DNA from: Solicoccozyma terricola | Taxonomy: Eukaryota; Basidiomycota; Tremellomycetes; Filobasidiales; Piskurozymaceae | Assembly: GCA_001600875.1 (NCBI GenBank) | Contig: BCLD01000007.1 | Coordinates: 909,446 to 973,445 of the forward strand | Direction of reading: 5' to 3' | Length of the DNA: 64,000 nucleotides | Shown here: piece by piece, positions 10,350 through 22,154 of the stretch | How the letters are laid out: each line of letters starts with the position of its first letter | Numbering within the stretch: the first letter of the stretch is position 1 | Program-made: the position numbers and the translations under genes | Notes under the pieces: model-generated | Told to the model about the DNA's origin: nothing | Database searches by the model: none | What the model saw: only the letters and a program-made list of their open reading frames with translations

Positions 10350-12095
10350 TCAAGCTGGAGCCAAAATCTTCTTCAATCCCTCGGCTTGAGATGGAGTGAT
10401 TCGATCTGGGAAAACGACATTCCATCGGACTACCATATCACCGACTTTTTTCACGGATGACGCTTTGGTGATTGGGAAACCTTCACCTGGGATTCGAGTT
10501 TCTTGATTCGGTCGAATGACCTGTTGTCGAAGAAAACGGGTTTTTTTTGGGCGTCAGTCACCCGGTCCTCCCCGCGAAAACACCACCCCCTCAAACGACT
10601 CACTCCTTTTGGAACGGTGACTGAAATTTTCCTCCCATCCAACTGTTCAACCTGTTTCGTTGGCGTATTCGACCCGGTCAACGCCTCCAACAACGAAACA
10701 TCCAACGACACAACCACATCATCTTCTTCCCTCTTAACTCTACTATGCGGTTTCTCCTCTACGACGAAAACAATCGTTTGTCCTTGTCCATAATCATCCT
10801 CATGACCCGCTCCAGCGAATTTAATCTTTGTACCCTTCTTCCATCCTGCCTTGTAAGCAATCTCCAATACTTTTTCTTCTTCACTACCATTTTGTCTACG
10901 ACGTGTGATTTTAAGACGTTTCGTACCGCCTTTGTATAATTCTTCGAGCGATAAAGCGAGTGGTCGTGTGATCTCTGCTGGTGCTGGAGGTGCTTCTTGT
11001 TGTTGATGAGAGTGTGCGTGGGAAGGTCCACCAGGTCGTCGTCGAGAGGAACCACCTGGTGGTCCTCCAAACATGCTAGGTCCACCACCACCACCGCCGC
11101 CGAAAGGATCACTTTCCATTCCACCTCCCATTCCACCCATAGAACCGAAGATGGATCTGCGAGAAGAAAGAAAATACGGATCAACATTCATTAATCATCA
11201 CCCACCCTCTCCATCCAACCTGTGTTCCCTCCCAAAAACTCACGAAAAGATATCATTCGGATCTCTAGGTTGAAACCCTCCACCGCCACCCATTCCCGGT
11301 CCACTCGAAGAGAAACTAAATCCACCTGGGAAACCACCACCACCACCGCCGCCGCCGAATGGATTTCCAGCTGAAGCGAATGGATTCCCACTTGGTCCAC
11401 CTGGTTGTGGACCTGCTTTAAGACCTTCTTCACCGTATTGATCGTATACTGCTCGTTTATTCTGTGGTGTCGAGAGAGGGAGGGAGGGGGGGAGAGGGAG
11501 AAAGGGGGTTTTTTTTGCGTAAGTGAGTTTTTGTAGGGAGGTGAGTTAATTTTATGAATGGATACTTGCATCATCTGACAGTACTTCAAACGCTTCACCG
11601 ATCTGTAAAAGGTATGACGTTATCATCCGGAAGTAGGCAGAGAAGAGAGGAGGGGGGGGGGGTCAGCGGTTTGTGGATTTTTGGAATATATGCTTGGGGC
11701 CACATCAATACTACCGACTTCTCACCTGCTTAAACTTCTTTGAAGCTGTTTCTTGATTATCCTTATTCCTATCAGGATGCCATTTCAAAGCCTAATTATC
11801 CGAGTTCAAAGAAAAAATGGAGAGCAAGGTTTTAAAAACTAAATCGCCGACAAGAGAGAGGGGGGGGGGGGAATATAAACTCACCATCTGTTGTACATGA
11901 ACAGAACGACACAAAACGATTGGAAATAAACACGACCAAAAAAAACCACATCAGCTCTCCATTAATTTGACATCCAACCTATCAACTCGTCACCGACGGT
12001 CGCGAGGGACAACTCACCTTTCTATACGCTTTCTTGATTTCATCTGGTGTGGCTGATCTCTCAAGCCCTAACAACTTGTAATAATCTGCACCCAT
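10350..12095 (-). CDS. SIS1: Class II DnaJ/Hsp40 co-chaperone, Sis1/DNAJB1 type
   Basis: Start MGADYYKLLGLERSATPDEI at 12095, followed by a J domain whose HPD triad (ALKWHPDR) lies in the next exon; this loop stimulates Hsp70 ATPase. A Gly/Phe-rich region follows ([24 protein letters not shown]), then the Gly/Met segment SIFGSMGGMGGGM. The peptide-binding domains hold LALSLEELYKGGTKRLKITR, GWKKGTKIKFAGAGHED and GRKISVTVPKGV, and the last exon has IRPNQETRIPGEGFPITK, ending with TGA at 10350-10352. There is no CxxCxGxG zinc module, so it is class II, as in yeast Sis1, an essential cytosolic/nuclear partner of Ssa Hsp70. At least seven exons. Two introns carry runs of 9-12 G on the plus strand. 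Confidence 0.92.
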
Positions 12096-12256
12096 GTTTG
12101 GATTCGGAATGTCCTGTGGTGGTTGTGGTTGTGGGTGGTGGTGGTAGGGGGGTGGTAGGGGGGTGGTAGTGGTAGTGGTGGATGATACGTGATAACATAC
12201 TAATCCCAGCTGAATGACCCTCCCGTCCCCTCTCCCCCCCTCCCCCCGGGGTGTGT

Positions 12257-12262
12257 CACGTG
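12257..12262. promoter_or_regulatory. CACGTG box upstream of SIS1
   Basis: Within the 8-bp palindrome TCACGTGA, 162 bp upstream of the SIS1 start at 12095. Confidence 0.5.
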
Positions 12263-12725
12263 ACTGTGGAATGAATCGATCCGCCGAGTAACCTCTAGCA
12301 AGTTCCAACGTTCCTAGACCCACCATGCGAAAGGGAAGGGGGTGGGGGTGGGGGGTGGAGGGTAGGATGGTAGGATGGTGGGTGGTGGATGGTGGATGGT
12401 AGACGGTGGACGGTGGACGGTGGATGGTGGATTGAGCATAACGGGTGTGGTCCATCTCAATTGGCTCGGTTGGCTCGGTTGGCTCGTTGCGAACGAAGGT
12501 TCGGGTGATAATCAGGGTTTACGGATTGTCTGCAGATTACAACGGTGGAGGTGGAAAGCGGGGTTACATTGGTCCTTGCTGGTACTAGCCAATCTGGCAG
12601 ACATATGGATTCAAGTGGATTCAAGTGCGACGGGGAGATGGGGTCTTTTGCAGGACCCTTCCGTCCATCCCTCCGTCATGCCTCCATCCCTCCGATGGTC
12701 GACGACAGGTCCTTATCACAGTTAA

Positions 12726-12731
12726 CACGTG
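12726..12731. promoter_or_regulatory. CACGTG box upstream of IWS1
   Basis: CACGTG in the context AACACGTGTCA, 124 bp before the IWS1 start at 12855. Confidence 0.45.
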
Positions 12732-12854
12732 TCATCAATCAATGTCGTGGCAAATACGGGTTATCAATGTGGTCAACCAACCCCTCCCCCCTTCAGTCCG
12801 GTCCACACACCCACACACCCACCACGTCTCCCATAAACCATCTCATCCACAACA

Positions 12855-15090
12855 ATGTCCTCCCATTCATCATCTGAAGACGAACATGTTCCTTCCGCGT
12901 CAACACCTCAACCCAACGTGGAAGTGGCCGCGGCCGCATCCATGGCGGAAGTCCCAATCGCAACTGGAAGCGGGGGCACTGGGACTGGGACCGGGACCGG
13001 GACCGGAGCTGGAGCTGGAGCTGGAGCTGGAGCTCAAGTCGAAGTTCAGCAGAGAGATTTAATGATGGATGTTTTTGGATCTGGTAGTGAATTGACGGAT
13101 TCAGAAGGGGAGGATGATGAAGAGCCGACAGGTGAGTTAGAGGACTAGAGTGCTCGCGTTAGCGAGATTTCTTCCGCGAACGAAGTGAGCAATACGCTGT
13201 CTGCGAGCGCAGGGAGGACTCATTTCTTCCGCGAGCGAAGCGAGCTATCTCTCTCTGAGCATAGCGAAGACTGTCGTCTTCCGTGAACGAAGTGAGCAAT
13301 ACGCTGTCTGCGAGCGCAGCGAGGACCGATTTCTTCCGCGAGCGAAGCGAGCTATTTCTTTCTGAGCGTAGCGAAGACTATCGTCTTCCGCGAACGAAGT
13401 GAGCAATACTCTTCACGACGGTAGCGAGGACCACATCTTCAGCGAGCATAGCTAGTAATACACTCTTCTCTGTCTCAGCGAGTGTATCTCTTACCTATGC
13501 GAGGAAACTCCCGTAACTGATCCGGCGACGAATGATCCATCTTTCATAGCTCGTAGATCTCGTTCTCCATCAGAAGCACCTTCTGCATCTTCAATTTCCT
13601 CTGGTGCATCCCGATTCTCTCCATCTCGATCTAAACCCATTCGAAAACCTGCACCGGAATCTGAAGATGAAGATGATGAACCGAGAAGATCACCTTCACC
13701 TCGTCCGAAGAAAAAAGTTAAACGTCGGGAGGAAGGGGAGAGTGTGAAGAGGAAGAAGAGGAAGGAGGCGGTGGGACTTGGTGGTGGAAGCGATGAAGAA
13801 TTGCCGGAAATGGATGATGTTACTCGTGAGTGCCGCGTTGGTTCGGTTGAACGGTATAGCCCACCTGGTGGTTGACAGACCCTTTTCCCTTCCGTTTTTC
13901 GTTTTTCGTTTTTCGCTTTCCTTTTTTCGACGTCATTCAGGTCGGCGACTTGAACTCAGTGCTCGTATCGAAATGATTGGGAAAGGGATGAAGAAGAAAC
14001 GCAAGATGAAAAAGTCTGGAGCGGATGTGAGTTGTTCCCGCCGTTTCTTATTCGGACATCACGTTTCGTTTCACCCAACGCTAACATATACTAATTTCTT
14101 CGGATAGGGTGAAACAGACCTGACTGCCGATGTAGCAGTGGACACAGCCGTTGAGAAGACTCGCGAAGACATGGAACGTGCCGTTCTTCTCGATCGAGAA
14201 TTGAACGTATCGAAGAAAGCAGCAATTCACAAGGTCAGATTGTTGCCAAAAGTGTTGAGCGTCATGCAGAAGTGAGTTGAATCCCGGTTTATTACGAGAT
14301 CTGGGTAGAGGAATGAACCCATCCCCGCAGTGTAACGATGCAGCAGGCGATACTGGATAGTTCAGACTTTTTGCAATCCATTAGAGCATGGTTGGAGCCA
14401 TTGGGCGATGGGTCGTTGCCCTCGTTGAATATCCAAAGATCGATCTTGGTTCAATTGAAGAAGGTGGGTGGGGTTGTGGGGGGTTTCGCAGTAGTGCCAG
14501 GCACCAACCCCTTCTCTCGCAATCTAACCCTCAATCAAAACGTCGACAGATGGATATAACGAAAGAAAATCTCAGAGAAAGCGGTCTTGGCAAGATCATC
14601 TTCTTCTACACTCGTTCAAAGCGAGTTCAACCCGAGATCAGTAGACTATCCAACGATCTATACGATCGATGGTCTCGACTTATTCTCAACCAAGGTGCAT
14701 CCGACCGCCAGGTGCAGAGGGGTATAGAGACTAGAGATGAGGAAGATGAAGATATGGATCGCAGTGAGGATGAGCCCCCGTCTCAACGAAGGAAAAAAAG
14801 GGACCCTGGTGCCCAATTGTTGAATCGGAGAGTCGAGGAGAGGGATGCAGAGGATGGGGATGCAAAAACAACTAGACTTCCGAGTCAGATCGTGAGTGTA
14901 AAGGAAAGGGACGTGGTATCATGTCGCTGACAGTAATCATCTGCAGGGCCACGCATACCACGAACCTCCTCGATCGATCAAGGGTTTGCACAGCGCGACC
15001 GAGCAGCAGCAAATGGAATCTCGACTTCGTGAACACGAGAAGCTCAATCGGTTCAAGCGCAAGGCCATGATGGCGAGGGGTGCTCGATGA
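12855..15090 (+). CDS. IWS1: Transcription elongation factor Iws1/Spn1
   Basis: Seven exons. The N-terminus is disordered, with a GTGTGTG/GAGAGAG run and an acidic patch; the next exon is Ser/Arg/Lys-rich with a nuclear-localisation-like PKKKVKRR and KRKKRK. The conserved core follows: LPEMDDVT, RRLELSARIEMIGKGMKKK, RAVLLDRELNVSKKAAIHKV, MQQAILDSSDFLQSIRAWLE, PLGDGSLPSLNIQRSILVQL and ESGLGKIIFFYTRSKRVQPE. This is the TFIIS N-terminal (LW) domain of Iws1/Spn1, which binds Spt6 and RNA polymerase II during elongation. The tail has GHAYHEPPRSIKGLHSATE and ends at TGA 15088-15090. The first intron (13132-13549, 418 nt) is several times longer than the others because of a tandem repeat; its donor G|GTGAGT joins CT at 13550 to give TARRSRSPS. 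Confidence 0.9.
13150..13500. repeat. 107-bp tandem repeat inside IWS1 intron 1
   Basis: Copies begin at 13171, 13278 and 13385, exactly 107 bp apart. Copies one and two differ at only a few positions; copy three decays after about 30 bp. Each unit is itself built of variants of GCGAGCGAAGCGAGC (GCGAACGAAGTGAGC, GCGAGCGCAGCGAGG, TGAGCGTAGCGAAGA). A small hairpin, CTCGC-GTTA-GCGAG, precedes the array at 13152-13165. The array lies wholly within the intron. Confidence 0.9.
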
Positions 15091-15264
15091 TATCTTGTCC
15101 TGTTGTATTTGGAATCAGATTGCATTCTCATTACCGCGCTGCGGACTTTACAACCTCCTGCTTTCAATTTGCCATTCTCCGTTTCTTGATTACCGGTCAG
15201 AACGTCTTTGTGAAGCTGCAATTCGGACTTGTCAGCGCGAGGTCTGGCATTGGATTCAGCAGAC

Positions 15265-18200
15265 TCACTCTCTGAGTAAGACTTGCGCCTGGAACTGCTC
15301 TTTGTCTTCATCTAGCACCGGAATTTCTGGCAGCCTGCGTTGAGCGTCAGCTCGAGGTACTCGCCGCCCCCCGGACGCCTACACACTCACCTTGCCCTGT
15401 ACCTCTCTAGAATCTGGTATCGCCTTCGCCAGTTCGAAACAAATTCCACACCATGGTCGACCTGAACAAACACCTGAGTAATGTGATCGGCCATGAGACT
15501 GATCTGCCGAATGACCAGAGGCAGAGTTGCTGCTGAAATGAGCTTGTAGTCACCGATCGGACTGAAGTCTGGAATGCCGGGCGCTCGTTGAAGCGTCACC
15601 TTGAAAAAATCGTGCTCGTCCTTGTCGTTGTATGTCCCCGTCACCCCGGCGGTATGTGCAGAGATGACGATGTTGATGTATTGAAATTGAGTCGAAATCG
15701 TGTCAAAACGGTAGTCGGCACCCGAGTCGTTATACACGACCCTCACGTACGCATTGCCGACGTGCGCCTTTTTGTCATTGTAATTCGGATCATGAGCCTT
15801 GCTGGGCATCATATGCGGGGCGAGGTAGGCAATCTGCGTGAGGTCGTCCCACCACGCGTAGACAAACTCGCCGTCCGAGTCCCCGTACTTGTCCAAGCCT
15901 CCCGTATACACGTCTTTTTGATCACGAAGCCGTACCAGTCTTCCCATACCAGCCAGCAGCTTGAGAAACGCCGGGGAGCCGTTGTCGTTGCCGAGGATTT
16001 CCTTCTCCGTTGTCTGACCAGGTCCGACGTAGAGCACAGCGATGCGGTGGTGATCGATAACCTGAACACCGTCCAGTTGTTCGAGCAGATTATCAAGCTG
16101 GTCTCCCTCTGGTAATTGGCGGCCCCTAGGTGATTTCATATTGGCGTAAGGGTACGCCGAGAGCTGGAGACCAATGAAGCTCGGGTGGATTGCGACATCT
16201 TTCCGTCTTTGCGAAGGTGTCTGTCCAGACCAGATGTAGTCCTGACTAGTATCCTTGGAATCTCTACGCCGCGAAGACCCGGTGCCAGATGTGCTCTCCT
16301 GAAGAGGAAGTTCTGGGACAGCGGTGCCGGTCGCCGGTGACTGATGAGATGTGTCAACACCTGGACCCATGTCGCCATTCAAACCACTCACAGAACCCTC
16401 CACCACAATAGGAGACGGCATTTCTGTTGCGCCTGCCGCAATGACTTCCAGCGAACCTAGAGGAGGTTTGGCCATCTCCTCGAAATCCCGATCGCTCTGC
16501 ATTAGTGCGGGCAGTACCCGCAGATCCGCGTCATCTTCGCCCACACCGAGCATGGGTACATTCTCTAGCTTGCAAAGCATAGAGACGGTGCCTGATGGGC
16601 GGCGTGTGGTGATCGTCACCCACCCTGTTCTCGGTTTGGCTGTGATCGTCACCACACCCCCACCAAGCAGCCATGATCTCGACGACGCCTTGTTGTCACT
16701 CTGTTCGGAGGCTTCGTCGGCAGGTCGCCTTGCGCCGTTGTCCATCACCAAGTCATTGATAAACGAGGACGCCGGCTTCGGGTCGGCATTGCCATACGCG
16801 TACCGACCCAGCCAGTCAAAGCAGACCTCTGTCATCTCATCGAGGTGCGTCTTGTCAGCATGGGCCAAAAGCAGCTGATGTGTGAGATCGGGTATGAATT
16901 TAGGTCTTGATGGGAGTCTGACCGCAAGGAACCAGGTGTAGATAGTAAAATATGACAGTCCGATGACATGACCAGCCAATGTTGCAGCCTCACATTCTGC
17001 CTCTGACGGCTTGGAGCCCTGTCGAAGCGTGATCGGTGATTTCGCATCGATGTGGAGCTGGATATAAGCCAAGGCTACCTTGAAGATGAGCCTGTAGTGC
17101 TCGTCTGTGAAGCTGCTGTATAAAGTAGGCACTTGTCCGATGGCAGCCAACATCTCCATGATGTGAATGCTCATCGCTGGGTTGCTCATTATTTGAGAAA
17201 GCTCCGGGAGGATCGTCGGTAGATGCTTCGCCAAAGACTGATCCAGTTCGTAGGTAGCGATAGTAAGGGCTTGGATGCATGGTTTTGCGGTATTGTAGTG
17301 CTCCCTGAGACCCTTTGCAAAGGCCTCCACCATACCATCGCCATCCTGCTTGGTGAAGAGCTTTTTGTAACTGATCAGGATGGTGAGCGTTTGGTACGCT
17401 ACGGCTCGATTGTCGGTCCGACGAACAATCGATGGGAGCTCGGCGTTGCCAACAATTCGACCTTGTTGAAGTACCTCGCATATGACACGCCGCAATTGGC
17501 GGACGCCGGAACTTGCCCGAGGTCCGCAGAAGAAATGCTTGTTAACGAGCTGTAGCGGCAGAAATACCAATGCATACGCCACGAGGTCCCAGCTCGTCTC
17601 CACCGTCAGGATATCGATGATGACCTTTATGTATTCCGAAATTGGAAGCCATATCCCTTCTGGAGGATCGTCGCCAACGTTCGCTTGCATTGCCGGATCG
17701 TATGTAGTCATACCTTCACTAGGCCGGGTATCCGGAGGACACTCAAAGCACAACTGATCCGGTATGGACCACAGGGGTGACTGACCAGGCAGAGGTTGGG
17801 GTTGTAGAACTGCTGGTTGACGGGATCGGCTCCGACTTCGACCTGCAGTCTCACGCATAAGCTTGCTTTCTCGGCCGCGCTCCTCTCGAATGGGTTCTGA
17901 CGTCCCTGTTTCGCGTCCTGCTCGCCGCCGTGATGAGTTTTCTGCATCTGTAGCGTGAGTCGCCATGACGGCGGGAAGTTCTCCTACTCTGCCCAAGATA
18001 CGGGCCGATGACACCGCCGCGTCATCCAGATCTGGCTTGACCCATATTCTGTGTTGCTTGTTGGCTCGCAGCCGCATCAACCACTGCAGGATGGTCAAAC
18101 GAGCACGAGGACATTCGGCGTGCAACTTCGATTGGCCAACGAGGGGTGAGAGAAGCTGCAACATGTCTAGGAAGAGGATGATGCAGCGCGAGGACGCGGG

Positions 18201-21200
18201 AAGGCGAGATATTCGGGTGCTCGCCGAGATTAGGGTGTAAGGGGTGAGAAATGCCAAGCGGGTGAAGATGGCGATCAGTGCAGTAACTGCTGCATGAGAT
18301 CTGCAATTCGAGTGTGGAGGTGTGGATGGGGTAGGCGATGTCTCGAGTGGGTGTTGTGCAGCATCTTTGCTAGCCGGAGTAACGTCCGCGGGAGGCAATG
18401 TGATGTTGCTGGTCACTCCGGCAATGCTGGGTAGCTCTTTAGGCTTCCCAAAAGTAGGCGAGAAGGAGCCGACGATGCTCAGCAACCCACTAGCAACCTC
18501 ACGGGGCTGGGATGGCTCTAGTCGGCGCTCGTCTTCGGTGTTCGGAATGGCGGCGATCGGATCAAGATGACCGTGCCTACTGGTACTGCGAGTCCTCGAG
18601 TCACTGCTAGTAATGATGCATGCTGATTGTGTTGCAATCTTGAGAATGAGCTCGCGGACACGCTCGAAATGGCCATGGTCCTCGTTCGATTGGTCTACCG
18701 GTGTGTCTCCTTTGGACCGTGCTGCACGTCTCAACGCATCCTTTTCTACAGTCTCGGCGACGGCTGATCCGATCAGGGTCTCCAAGAAGGACTCCACGAG
18801 GCGCTTGTTGCTCTCCTGCCACAGACTTTGCTCGGCGAGTTGCAGCAATACTCGGTCGATCAGCTCTACCCGGCTCTCGGGGTATTCTTTGATGTAATCC
18901 CAGACATGTTCGAAGAGTAGGGCACCGGCGTGTTCCCGCACTTTTTCGTCTGTCCCTACGATGGCGCCGAATGACTCGGTGACCAGGCCTGGCAGATAGA
19001 AAGCCTTTAAGATGTCCCAGATGTTATCGATCCAATTTGGTACTGCGGGCATGCAAAGGCCATGTAGACGATACGAGTCAATTACTCGCATGGCAAGTGG
19101 CGCATCCAATTGCTGAGGCATCTTCAACAGAAATCGCGCAAACTTCGCGTGAAGTGGTCGACCGTTCTCTGCGACGTCGGTGGCTCCCAATTGACGTAGG
19201 ACGCGGCTGTAAGCTGCGACGACAGGGGGTAGATCCGCATTCGACGTGGTAGCCGTTTGATGGAGGCGTAATGGTGAGCCGTTGTCAGATCTACGATGAG
19301 GGGTGGGAAATGTCAATCATACGCCTGATTTATGGCATGCCTCGCACCCACTTGTACCTGCAAAATGCATCTCTACCGGCCTCCAAGACGTCAGCAACTG
19401 CTTGCCAAGTCGAGCCAATTATCGCAGATTCCCTATCTGCGTCCTCGTCTGACATGTCTATCGAGTCCAGGTAATCGCTCACAAGATCCAACACGAGCAC
19501 GTCCACGTCTCGCTCGGATGCATTTGGTCGTAAAGAAGCCGCCTTTAGAGAGGCCGCCAATGAGCGACTAAGGGAAGGCAACGTGAAGTCGCGCAATTTC
19601 GTCTTCGAAAGATCAGAAGCACCCTGAGATTTGGATTTTAACGTTGCATACGACCGCTGCAAAATATCGTGAGTGATCCTGGTGACCAAGGTGTTAGTCT
19701 TGTCAAGTTGAAGACCAGGCGCCCCAACTCACATCAATGCGCCTGCCAAAACACTGGCGTTGACAGTCTTAGCCCTTTCGCTCCCGTTCCCGCTCTCGAT
19801 TATACGTCGCAAAGACCTCTCCGCTGTCCTGCCAATAAGAGGATGTCCGAGCATATCTTCTACTAGACTAGCGATGGCGGTCCTCTCCTTGCTCTCTAGC
19901 TGATATGAGACGTTGAACATCTCCGCATCGGCACGGAAGCTGACGCAAGCACAGAGTAGCGGAATCACCACGACCAGCGCTGGTGGAGACAGAATGTTCT
20001 GCTCAAGGAGGAAACACAGCAGATCGAGCAGATCCTGGAGGAGGGTGGCGAACCGAGGTGACACGACGACTGCAGCCCTCGTTTGCATTGTGGAACCGAA
20101 AGATCCGCCAATCGGGCTGGCTGCATGATCACGTCGTTTTACTCCTTCCTGGTCCGGCTGTTTATCGGCAACGTTGCTCGTGACTGGACTGGCTGGTGCG
20201 GCCTTGCTGGACACTAGATCGACCGTTCTCTTCAATATGCTAGATGATCGACTAAGTGTGGCCTCGGAGAGCTGAGAAGTATGGTCTCGAGACGGTACCG
20301 ATGCCCTCCTGGAGATGGATTCGGAGCGAACGCGAACCTCAGGATCGGCTTGCTTGTGGCTGAGATATGATGCCGCACGAGATATTTTAGGAGTAGGTTT
20401 GATATGGGAGGAGTTCCGTCTCGTTTGCGGACTGACTTTGAGTCCGGACGCAAGTATGTCCGCATAGATGGAGATTATGGACGTAAGATCTTCTGAAGAG
20501 AAGAAAGGTAGGTTCTGTTTGAGAATGACGAAGAGGAAAGAGCACAGGGCTTTCAAGCAGCTAGAAGGTGATATAGCCGGGACATCGCATAGAAGCCGGG
20601 ACGATCGTTCTATGAGCGGTCGAAGGGACTGCGGGTGGGATGAAGGTCAGTGATACGTTTAATGTGGATAGCAACACAGACTTACAGACTCGTTGTCAAC
20701 CTTGACGGCTGATTCCTCCGGTTGATCCTTCATCCCCGTCAACGCCAGCCCCGTAGGCATAGCACTCGCATCGATATTCAATCCGTAGTCTCTCCCTCTC
20801 TTGCCATCGCCATTATCTGCCGACGATGCCGGTTCCCCTTCGAATCCTTCGTCCAGTCCCACATCCAGCGTGTCACTCTCACACCACGTCGCCCAATCCT
20901 TTCCGGCCGATCTGATCCACTGCACTAATTTCCCTACCAGGCCACACTCCAGACCGAACGACAAGTCCTGTCCGTGCCTCGTCAAGCGCTCCAGACATCC
21001 CACGCGGTAGACTATCTCCGACGCTGGAGAAGAGTTCCAGCTTGTTGCGCTTTTCGTGGGATTCAATGTAGAAGCAGATGGATCAGCTAGACATAGCTTG
21101 AAGAGATGTAATGTCCGAGTGAGTCCGAGCGAGTCTACCGTTGATGGCAGTGAGAGAATGGCGCCTAGGAGAGCAAAAGCGACTTCACGAGTAGGTTGCG

Positions 21201-21840
21201 GCGAGTATGGTGAGCAGTTTGGAATGGTGACGTCTAATAGGTCTTCGAAAGATGGGATCGAATCGTCCGCTGTTTCCTCCTTGTCCTTGCCTTTCTCCCT
21301 TGGCGATGATGGAAGGGAAACGTTCAACGACATTGTCACCCGATGGGCCAGGTCGCCAATTAGTGATGCTCTGTCCCGGTCAGCATCCGACTTCTCCTCA
21401 ACCGTTCCACCCTCTTGTCCGAGCTTGAGACGACGCATGATCTCCAGGGTAGACAATGTACTCGGTCCGGGACTCTTTGACCGCTTGCTTGAAAATTCCG
21501 TTGCTGCTTCACCAATCGGCAACTCCTTGACACCTTCCCTTCTGCCACTGGATATATCCCTTCCTGGTGGGGATTTCGCACTCTTCCCCGCGTCCTTCAT
21601 CTGAGGTAAATTATCATTGTGACGGTTTGATCGGGACCCAAAAACCTTTTGCATGAGAGACTGAGCCGCTGGAGCAATTGGAGAAGATATCGAGCTGGAT
21701 GATACGGTGGTGGGAGAGGAGGATGACGAAGCCGAGGACAAGGGTGGTCGTCGAGCGTTGCGCTCGCGTTCACTTTCCATGACCGGTGCAATGGGCAGGT
21801 GGCCGAGGACTGATACTGTCGGATGATACTGAGATGGCAT
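15265..21840 (-). CDS. TSC2: Tuberin (Tsc2), Rheb GTPase-activating protein
   Basis: A long minus-strand gene: exon 1 from 21840 (MPSQYHPTVSVLGHLPIAPV), exons near 20556 and 19689, one very large exon (19300-15400), and a short last exon ending LPEIPVLDEDKEQFQAQ with TGA at 15265-15267. Total is roughly 2,100 residues. The N-terminal two thirds are helical-repeat-like with Ser-rich disordered inserts (PPLSSASSSSSPTTVSSSSI). The RapGAP domain is at the C-terminus: ISVHPSF-like IHPSFIGLQLSAYPY, DGEFVYAWWDDLTQIAYLAP, HVGNAYVRVVYNDSGADYRF. The catalytic asparagine thumb (HxGN) is kept, but the following Asp of the usual HxGND is Ala. Tuberin acts with Tsc1 on Rheb to restrain TORC1 at the lysosome/vacuole. 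A GTGAGT at the stop leaves open an extra 3' exon. Confidence 0.85.
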
Positions 21841-22007
21841 TACCTGCGCCTGAGGAATGCACCAGGTGGGACTGTTGGCTGGTTGGAGTGTGTGTCAGTC
21901 GTAGACGTTCATCCCATCATTGCGTGTATGTTCCGTTCCACTTGTGGTATGCTGCTCGCCATCATAACCAAGTGCCCGGCGTCACTCTGGCTCCAGCTGG
22001 AACGGCT

Positions 22008-22020
22008 GACGTCACGTGAC
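22008..22020. promoter_or_regulatory. Composite CRE/E-box upstream of TSC2
   Basis: TGACGTCACGTGA joins a full palindromic CRE (TGACGTCA, bZIP/ATF site, 22008-22015) to a TCACGTGA E-box palindrome (22013-22020), about 170 bp upstream of the TSC2 start at 21840. Confidence 0.5.
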
Positions 22021-22154
22021 CTGAACACGAGCCGGCGGCGTCTAATTGGTTGCAGCAATATATTTCTTCGTTCAGGCACCGGGGGGGGGAGGGGGGCGGG
22101 CTGCGGTATGATAAGTGGCACGATAAGAATTATATAGTGGGGCATCCCTCTCTA

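Noticed and set aside
13150..13500. Evenly spaced repeats suggesting a CRISPR-like array
   Set aside because: The repeats are contiguous 107-bp tandem copies without unique spacers, in a eukaryotic intron.
16351..16878. 175-codon plus-strand ORF and similar long antisense ORFs
   Set aside because: They lie opposite the large TSC2 exon and reflect its codon composition; no splice or domain support.
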